From Tridacna crocea (Eukaryota > Mollusca > Bivalvia > Cardiida > Cardiidae), in assembly GCA_943736015.1 (NCBI GenBank), contig OX031065.1:37152427-37216426 (forward strand): 64,000 bases of DNA, in the 5' to 3' direction. Positions 61,901 to 64,000 of the stretch are shown one piece after another; the stretch's first letter is position 1; every line of letters begins with the position of its first letter. Below the pieces are notes generated by a model, which worked only from the letters and a program-made list of their open reading frames with translations, had not been told where the DNA came from and ran no database searches. Position numbers and translations under genes: made by a program.

Positions 61901-64000
61901 CGAAATAAATGAAGAGATAGGCTTTATTTTTTGAAAGGTAAAAATGTGGTGTGGAAAAATGCCTATTTCCTCAGATGTTTTCAAAAGCCCCATCTTCATT
62001 TGGGTTGTTAATATCTACTTGGGAGTATTTAGTAAAGGCTTATTCCAAATCTAGTCTGCTGCAAGCTTCAATAGACATCTAAAGGTGGTACTATATTGAT
62101 GTCCAGACATATCATTAGCTTGTTCTGTATGGAAGTTTCTATAACATCCAAGTATGTATGGTAATCCTAAATATGAAACTCTTAGACATAATCATACATT
62201 AACAAGAGCGGCAAATTGTCGCAAGATACGCCTGTTACACGCCCAGTTGTGAAGGGGGGAATAATAATAGTAAAGGGCAGGAAGAGGAAAATAGCAGTGT
62301 AGCAGAAATCATGTAAGTGATTGAAATAAGCATGATTGTCTCCTCTAATGTTAAGGAAACATGCATATAAAGTTTCAGGTCATTCCAACATGAAAAGGTA
62401 AAGTTATATTGTAGAGAAGCATGAAAAGCTCTAAAAAAATAAAATAATGAAAAGGGAATAATTTCAAAAAGGCATTAGGTAATGTTACAGTTCCAGTGCA
62501 TTGCACTTTTCATAATTGCAACAAACATGTTTAGGGAGTCTCAAGTCAATTTGACTTGAGGTGACAAAGTTCAATTCTAGACAAGAAAGAAATATTGTAA
62601 AAATGAAGATCAAAGTGGAATTACTCAAAATCTGTGCTAGGTAGAGATATTTTTCTTGCCCAGTGCACTCAGATATATTGCAACAATGATGCATACCAAG
62701 TTTGAAGTCGTTATGACTTGAGATGACAAAGTTATATTCTAAAGAAGCACAAAGTGGTGTAAAAATGATGATCAAAGAGAAATAACTTAAAGACAGCTCA
62801 AAGTAGAGTTACAATTCTTTTGCACTGCACTTTCAAATATTGCAAGAGATAAGCATTCTATATTTCAAGTCATTCCTTCGTAAGATGACAAAGTTATGCA
62901 CCAGAAAAGAAGAAAATGTTGTAAAAATGACGATCGAAGGGAAATAACTCAAAGACAGCATGAGGAAGAGTTACAGTTCGTGCACACTGCACTTCCAAAT
63001 ATTGCAACAAATAAGCATACCATATTTCAAGTCATTCCTACTTAAGATGACAAAGTTCTGCGTCTGACAAGCAAGAAATGCAATAAAAAAGAATTAGGGG
63101 AAATAACTCAAAATTCATGCTAGAAAAGAGTAATGATTCTTATGCATTGCACTCCATCATTTTTCAAAAATCATGCATACCAAATTTGAAGATGTTTAGA
63201 CTAAAAATGACAAAGTTATGCTCCGGACAAGCAGAAAATGTTGTGAAAATGACAATCAAAGGGAAAAAAATCAGACAGCATGAGGTAGAGTTACAGTTCT
63301 TTTGCACTGCACTCCGTATTATTGTATATTAACACAAACGCCAAGTCAATCAGACTTGACATGACAAAGTTATGCTCCGGACAAGTAGAAAATGCTGTAA
63401 AATTGATGATCAAAGGGAAATAACTCAAAGACAGTACATGATAGAGTTACGGTTCTTTTGCACTGCACTCCATATTATTGCAACAAATACAATTGCCAAG
63501 TTTCAAGTCAATCTGACCAGAGATATTAAAGTTATGCTCCAGACAAGCAGAAAATGCTGTAAAAATGATGATCAAAGGGAAATAACTCAAAGACAGCACA
63601 TAGTAGAGTTACGGTTCTTTTGCACTGCACACCGTATTATTTGCAACAAACACAATTGCCAGTTTTCAAGTCAATCAGACCAGAGATGACAAAATTATGC
63701 TCCGGACAAGCAGAAAATGCTGTAAAAAAGACGATCAAAGGGAAATAACTCAAAGACAGCACAAGGTAGAGTTACTGTTCTTTCGCACTGCACCCTGTAT
63801 TATTGCAACAAACACAACTGCCAATTTTCAAGTCAATCTAACTAGAGATGTTAAAATTATGCTCCAGACAAAGAACTAGATGCCGCCTGCCCACCCACCC
63901 ACTCAGCCGGATGCCATGGGTGATCCCATAATATGTCCCGTCTTCAACGGGCATATAAAAATGACAAAAGATGACACTTACTTTTTGAAGCCCTGTTGTA
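40859..64000 (-). CDS. OPLAH: 5-oxoprolinase, C-terminal half, 18 exons (partial gene)
   Basis: 5-oxoprolinase hydrolyses ATP to open 5-oxo-L-proline to glutamate in the cytosolic gamma-glutamyl (glutathione) cycle. In transcript order the coding segments are 64000-63982, 61575-61438, 60888-60750, 58749-58637, 58064-58001, 56975-56875, 56123-56087, 54786-54676, 53169-53068, 51825-51651, 51052-50868, 50192-50046, 49028-48894, 45165-45016, 44394-44320, 43674-43592, 42981-42821 and 40956-40859. All introns are GT-AG and codon phases match across every junction. The product runs from the end of the HydA (hydantoinase A) half through nearly all of the HydB half, with close matches to animal OPLAH such as [75 protein letters not shown] and [15 protein letters not shown]. 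The N-terminal half is off the right edge. The last exon, expected to encode a TPGGGG-like motif, was not located. Introns are loaded with hairpin MITEs and two Helentron-like elements. No stop or frameshift was seen in the exons, so the gene looks functional. Confidence 0.95.
41282..41509 (-). mobile_element. hpM1, full length
   Basis: TTAATTCTTTACTACATGAC left; followed in tandem by a related copy with the same TACTACATGACAAAATTTTG terminus. Confidence 0.85.
41505..41720 (-). mobile_element. hpM1, full length, tandem
   Basis: Lacks part of the GTGACTGAAAAATTG flank; ends GGTAAAGAGTTAA. Confidence 0.83.
41872..42069 (-). mobile_element. hpM1 lacking the second hairpin arm
   Basis: GGGAAAAGAAGAAAATGCTG runs straight into TTTTCTAAAGGC; both TTAA ends kept. 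Confidence 0.8.
42082..42311 (+). mobile_element. hpM1, full length
   Basis: Centre changed to GCTGTTTACATGC; right TTAA lost (GGTAAAGAGGCAA). Confidence 0.82.
42385..42486 (+). mobile_element. hpM1 right-half fragment
   Basis: TTTCCACAATGTTTTCTACC then a diverged flank to GGAAAAGTC. Confidence 0.5.
42561..42778 (+). mobile_element. hpM1 with shortened first arm
   Basis: AAAACACTGTAGGAATGG then TTACCAGCATTTTCTCC; ends GGTAAAGAGTTAA, 43 bp from exon e17. Confidence 0.8.
42821..42981 (-). CDS. OPLAH: OPLAH exon e17
   Basis: 161 nt, acceptor TTGTAG, donor GTGAG. It encodes [40 protein letters not shown] and [13 protein letters not shown], matching the GGDGVxRELxFR...SVLTERR block. Confidence 0.96.
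43271..43494 (-). mobile_element. hpM1, full length, perfect hairpin
   Basis: TTAATTCTTTACCAAACAAC to GGGAAAAGGTTAA, 98 bp from exon e16. Confidence 0.86.
43592..43674 (-). CDS. OPLAH: OPLAH exon e16
   Basis: 83 nt, acceptor TCAAAG, donor GTATAAC. It encodes [20 protein letters not shown] and DPEILER plus a split Arg codon; [18 protein letters not shown] is invariant in OPLAH. Confidence 0.96.
43781..44022 (-). mobile_element. hpM1, decayed, with exon-like insert
   Basis: Near its left end, 43817-43836 is identical to 20 bases of OPLAH exon e12 and is bracketed by GTGAAAGCA repeats. Confidence 0.7.
44320..44394 (-). CDS. OPLAH: OPLAH exon e15
   Basis: 75 nt, phase 0 at both ends, acceptor ATTTTAG, donor GTAAG. 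It encodes [25 protein letters not shown], the [13 protein letters not shown] region. Confidence 0.96.
44395..45015. other. OPLAH intron e14-e15, with a short duplication
   Basis: AATAACATTT, TTTAATAAAATCTTATCTCA and the following TGTCAGAT context occur at about 44710-44770 and again at 44940-45002, the second next to the exon. A TGACGTCA-like patch lies at 44878-44897. Confidence 0.6.
45016..45165 (-). CDS. OPLAH: OPLAH exon e14
   Basis: 150 nt, phase 0 at both ends, acceptor TTTACAG, donor GTGAG. It encodes [40 protein letters not shown] and [10 protein letters not shown]. Confidence 0.97.
45531..46082. mobile_element. 552-bp TTAAAGGTGG element, copy 2
   Basis: Full-length relative of 37227-37771 with the same inverted ends, inside the OPLAH intron between e14 and e13. 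Confidence 0.75.
46267..46479 (-). mobile_element. hpM1 with first arm reduced
   Basis: GAAAATATTG joins TTACCAGCATTTTCTTC directly; TTAA ends intact. Confidence 0.8.
46808..47018 (-). mobile_element. hpM1 with second arm reduced
   Basis: GGGAAAAGGAGAAAAAGCTG then GATACCACAATC; ends AAAGGGTTAA. Confidence 0.75.
47129..47144 (+). repeat. Poly-G run
   Basis: About 14 consecutive G, likely length-unstable. Confidence 0.9.
47429..48854 (+). mobile_element. Helentron-like element with an exchanged 3' end
   Basis: The first 1.1 kb is about 90% like 37810-38940, including the same 5' terminus. From about 48590 the sequence is unrelated and ends with its own (GGAC)n tract and hairpin TCCGCCTACGGCGG followed by GGGATAATAAT. 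Confidence 0.7.
48894..49028 (-). CDS. OPLAH: OPLAH exon e13
   Basis: 135 nt, phase 0 at both ends, acceptor GTTTCAG, donor GTGTGG. It encodes [20 protein letters not shown], then [20 protein letters not shown] and VPLNQ. A Helentron-like element ends about 40 bp downstream of the donor. Confidence 0.97.
49183..49626. mobile_element. 444-bp terminal-inverted-repeat element, copy 2
   Basis: CATCTTTGCAAGCCAAGGG start and CTTGGCTCGCGAAGATG end; homologous to 4394-4942 with an internal deletion. Lies in the intron between e13 and e12. Confidence 0.75.
50046..50192 (-). CDS. OPLAH: OPLAH exon e12
   Basis: 147 nt, acceptor TACTGCAG, donor GTAGG. It encodes [20 protein letters not shown] and continues to [20 protein letters not shown]. 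Twenty bases of this exon (50172-50191) recur exactly at 43817-43836 inside an hpM1 copy. Confidence 0.95.
50547..50776 (+). mobile_element. hpM1, full length
   Basis: Centre GCTGGTCTCCAGC; TTAACTCTTTACC to GGTAAAGAGTTAA; 92 bp beyond the e11 donor. Confidence 0.87.
50868..51052 (-). CDS. OPLAH: OPLAH exon e11
   Basis: 185 nt, acceptor CACTGCAG, donor GTAGG. It encodes [40 protein letters not shown] and AYMSHIQ, nearly identical to vertebrate OPLAH. Confidence 0.97.
51256..51485 (+). mobile_element. hpM1, full length
   Basis: TTAACCCTTCCCCAAACAAT to GGTAAAGACTTAA; near-perfect arms. Confidence 0.86.
51651..51825 (-). CDS. OPLAH: OPLAH exon e10
   Basis: 175 nt, acceptor ACTGCAG, donor GTATG after a single G that starts the next Ala codon. 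It encodes [40 protein letters not shown] and ends FQEE. The RGHHADIGG motif is a HydB hallmark. Confidence 0.97.
51856..51918 (-). mobile_element. hpM1 left-end fragment
   Basis: CTTAACTCTGTACCAAATGG to GAAAGCATGACAAC, 31 bp upstream of the e10 acceptor. Confidence 0.6.
52057..52285 (-). mobile_element. hpM1, full length, near consensus
   Basis: TTAACTCTTTACCACGCGAC to GGTAATAGGTTAA; arms differ at one base. Confidence 0.88.
52666..52894 (-). mobile_element. hpM1, full length
   Basis: TTAGCCCTTTACCAAACAAC to GGTAAAAGATTAA. Confidence 0.84.
53068..53169 (-). CDS. OPLAH: OPLAH exon e9
   Basis: 102 nt, phase 0 at both ends. It encodes [20 protein letters not shown] then [14 protein letters not shown]. 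The acceptor ATTTCAG is only 17 bp from the end of a short Helentron-like insertion. Confidence 0.96.
53187..53353 (+). mobile_element. Small Helentron-like element beside exon e9
   Basis: TAGAGCTGTCAATGAATGTG start with ATACCCCC; CA-rich middle; ends TTTTGTGGGGGGTATAATAA. ATACCCCC and GGGGGTAT are subterminal inverted repeats. Ends 17 bp from the e9 splice acceptor. Confidence 0.65.
53597..53815 (+). mobile_element. hpM2 hairpin MITE
   Basis: TTAACCCTTTACTCCATAGA start, arm AAAACATTGTGGCAAATGGT, centre GAAATTGCTCATGATGAGC, then TAAGAAACGGCTTCATCC and an end inverse to the start (GGGGTAAAGGGTTAA). Same plan and length as hpM1 but with different ends beyond 12 bases and a different stem. Confidence 0.85.
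54115..54343 (-). mobile_element. hpM2, reversed copy
   Basis: TTAACCCTTAACCCCATAAG start; centre TTGCTCGCCTCAAGCAA; ends AGTAAAGGGTTAA. Confidence 0.85.
54482..54656. mobile_element. hpM3 element, best-preserved copy
   Basis: TAACCCTTAGAGCAATAAGC at left and its inverse GCCCAATGCTCTAAGGTTAA at right. Interior AGATCAGACTGCACAATTGA and CCTGATCTAAAG. 175 bp, 20 bp from exon e8. Confidence 0.75.
54676..54786 (-). CDS. OPLAH: OPLAH exon e8
   Basis: 111 nt, phase 0 at both ends, acceptor TTTGCAG, donor GTAAATT. It encodes [20 protein letters not shown] followed by [17 protein letters not shown], one of the most conserved HydB segments. Confidence 0.96.
54838..54988 (-). mobile_element. hpM1 left half
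   Basis: TTTACTCTTTAATACAAAAG through AAACATTGTGGTAAGAGGAG, truncated at the hairpin centre. Confidence 0.65.
54989..55878. other. OPLAH intron e7-e8, no repeat recognised
   Basis: Nearly 900 bp of AT-rich sequence free of hpM copies, one of the longest such stretches in the gene. Confidence 0.5.
55879..56060 (-). mobile_element. hpM1, decayed
   Basis: Centre CCTGGTTACCAGCAT with altered arms (GGCAAAAATCC); right end GGAAGGGTAAC, 27 bp from exon e7. Confidence 0.6.
56087..56123 (-). CDS. OPLAH: OPLAH exon e7 (37-nt micro-exon)
   Basis: Acceptor TTCCAG, donor GTAAC. It encodes [13 protein letters not shown], matching [17 protein letters not shown] of OPLAH. It is the smallest complete exon here, and phase fits e6 and e8 exactly. 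Confidence 0.93.
56271..56499 (+). mobile_element. hpM1, full length
   Basis: TTAACACATTACCAAAGAAT to TTGTAAAGAGTTTTA; centre GCTGGTGACCAGC. Confidence 0.84.
56875..56975 (-). CDS. OPLAH: OPLAH exon e6
   Basis: Acceptor CTATAG, donor GTAGG. It encodes a variable linker and then [20 protein letters not shown], the start of the HydB half. 101 nt, leaving two bases. Confidence 0.95.
56990..57184 (-). mobile_element. hpM1, left end lost
   Basis: Begins AAATGAAAAAATTTTAGAC, 15 bp upstream of the e6 acceptor; arm GTGGCAAAAGGAAAAAATTC. Confidence 0.75.
57200..57240 (+). mobile_element. Possible 5' end of a Helentron-like element
   Basis: AAACAAGAGCACTGCATGCA resembles the ACAAGAGC start of the complete elements; no 3' hairpin found. 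Confidence 0.35.
57241..58000. other. OPLAH intron e5-e6, no repeat recognised
   Basis: AT-rich; a CAACTTGTC(C/T)A(A/C) motif followed by GAAGTA occurs near 57330 and 57485, suggesting an old unidentified repeat. Confidence 0.4.
58001..58064 (-). CDS. OPLAH: OPLAH exon e5
   Basis: Short 64-nt exon, acceptor TTTGCAG, donor GTAAG. It encodes (S)[21 protein letters not shown], aligning with STILVEPGCQAEVTKTGDI, the last conserved block of the HydA half. Confidence 0.93.
58353..58581 (-). mobile_element. hpM1, full length
   Basis: Same AAATGATGCAATTTTTC subgroup as 2620; TTAACCCTTTACAACATGG to GCTAATGGGTTAA. Confidence 0.86.
58637..58749 (-). CDS. OPLAH: OPLAH exon e4
   Basis: Acceptor TTTACAG, donor GTATAAG. 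It encodes [20 protein letters not shown] and continues to [14 protein letters not shown], corresponding to CYFxGGY...GPCLIIDSN in animal OPLAH. 113 nt, leaving two bases. An hpM1 element lies only 27 bp upstream of its acceptor and another 55 bp beyond its donor. Confidence 0.93.
58777..59005 (+). mobile_element. hpM1, full length
   Basis: TTAACCCTTCACCAAACAAC to GGTAAAATGTTA; 27 bp upstream of the e4 acceptor. Confidence 0.85.
59062..59160 (-). mobile_element. hpM1 right half
   Basis: ACTGATAACCAC, weak second arm and GGTAAAGTGTTAC. Confidence 0.6.
59207..59418 (+). mobile_element. hpM1, decayed
   Basis: TTAACCCATTACCAAGTAAT start, loose hairpin with AAAAGCTGATAATAAGC, end CTGGCAAAGAGACA. 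Confidence 0.7.
59925..59963 (+). repeat. T-run and G-run low-complexity tract
   Basis: T-tracts followed by several G-runs, a potential G-quadruplex on the plus strand. Confidence 0.8.
60085..60358 (+). mobile_element. hpM2 with internal short duplications
   Basis: GTGTCATATACACATAA occurs twice and TAAGAAA(T/C)(G/A)GCTTCATCC twice, making this copy 274 bp. Confidence 0.86.
60431..60660 (+). mobile_element. hpM2, tandem partner
   Basis: Lacks the internal duplications of its neighbour; centre GCTCTTGACGAGC; ends 90 bp from exon e3. Confidence 0.86.
60750..60888 (-). CDS. OPLAH: OPLAH exon e3
   Basis: Acceptor CTTCAG, donor GTAAAT after codon ATG. It encodes [20 protein letters not shown] and continues to GPPKVEM, the FGFVIPxRPVVVDDxRxRG block near the end of HydA. 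139 nt. The tandem-duplicated hpM2 copies end 90 bp from this exon, inside the intron downstream of its donor. Confidence 0.95.
61108..61300 (+). mobile_element. hpM2 with shortened left flank
   Basis: ATAGATACTCATTTTGGC joins directly to the stem; both TTAA ends kept. Confidence 0.84.
61438..61575 (-). CDS. OPLAH: OPLAH exon e2
   Basis: Acceptor TTTTAG, donor GTAGG. It encodes [20 protein letters not shown] and further residues ending in FQD plus a split Arg codon, matching the FLHLRYxGTDCAL region of OPLAH. 138 nt; enters one base into a codon and leaves after two bases. Confidence 0.95.
61850..62041 (-). mobile_element. hpM1, decayed
   Basis: AAAAAATTCTAGAACTATC and CAGATTACGAAATAAATG mark the left half; the hairpin is gone. 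Confidence 0.5.
62202..63960 (+). mobile_element. Helentron-like element with about 160-bp tandem units
   Basis: Same start (ACAAGAGCGGCAAATTGTCG) and same 3' end plan (CCCGTCTTCAACGGG, GCATATAAAA) as 35327-36706. About nine units with AAAGGGAAATAACTCAAAGA and TTTTGCACTGCACTCC; clearest from 63060 on. It ends 21 bp inside the intron from the e1 donor. Several open frames across it are repeats of one another. Confidence 0.75.
63982..64000 (-). CDS. OPLAH: OPLAH exon e1 (cut by window edge)
   Basis: Nineteen nucleotides ending in AAAAA before the donor GTAAG. They encode QQGFK plus two bases of an Asn codon completed in e2, matching the AQGF stretch before the HydA-end exon of animal OPLAH. 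The upstream part lies outside the window. Confidence 0.8.

Noticed and set aside
62485..63879. Repeated protein-coding gene ([15 protein letters not shown] repeats)
   Set aside because: The repeating peptide follows the 160-bp DNA unit of the Helentron-like element; frames are broken by stops between units.

Overview
The window is nuclear DNA of an animal, most likely a marine invertebrate and probably a bivalve mollusc. It is AT-rich and dense with repeats. The only host gene is an intron-rich metazoan gene with GT-AG introns, and there are tRNA-derived SINEs, a tyrosine-recombinase retrotransposon and Helentron-like elements whose layout resembles the tandem-repeat mobile elements described from bivalves. 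The bivalve placement is inference; the eukaryotic animal origin is well supported.

Right part (40.9-64.0 kb, minus strand): the second half of a 5-oxoprolinase gene (OPLAH, gamma-glutamyl cycle, ATP-dependent opening of 5-oxoproline to glutamate). I place 18 consecutive coding segments, 2,033 nt in total (about 677 codons). Every junction is GT-AG and the reading phase is kept throughout. The 5' half lies beyond the right edge. The final exon(s), which should carry the glycine-rich C-terminal motif, were not found anywhere to the left.

Centre (23.4-31.9 kb, plus strand): a nearly complete Ngaro/DIRS-class retrotransposon with split direct repeats in the order A1-body-B1-A2-B2 (A copies 180 bp, B copies 270 bp, near-identical). 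It encodes a zinc-finger Gag-like protein, a reverse transcriptase-RNase H, a tyrosine recombinase (broken by two homopolymer frameshifts) and an SGNH-type hydrolase.

Everywhere else: more than 60 copies or fragments of a short element (called hpM1 here) of about 230 bp, with TTAA termini and a near-perfect central hairpin. A second family (hpM2) has the same architecture but a different hairpin, and is confined to 53-61 kb inside OPLAH introns. A third TTAA family (hpM3) carries a short GATCAGACTGCA palindrome. Other repeats include Helentron-like elements (35.3, 37.8, 47.4, 53.2 and 62.2 kb; a truncated piece at 40.3 kb), a 452-bp foldback element inserted in a SINE with a 5-bp target duplication, a nested TGACCC/GGGTCA palindrome, several other inverted-repeat elements and tandem duplications.

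In hpM entries, plus orientation means the side reading CACAATCCC comes first. The 1-40 kb part has no recognisable host gene; nearly all small open frames there are translations of the hpM1 hairpin.
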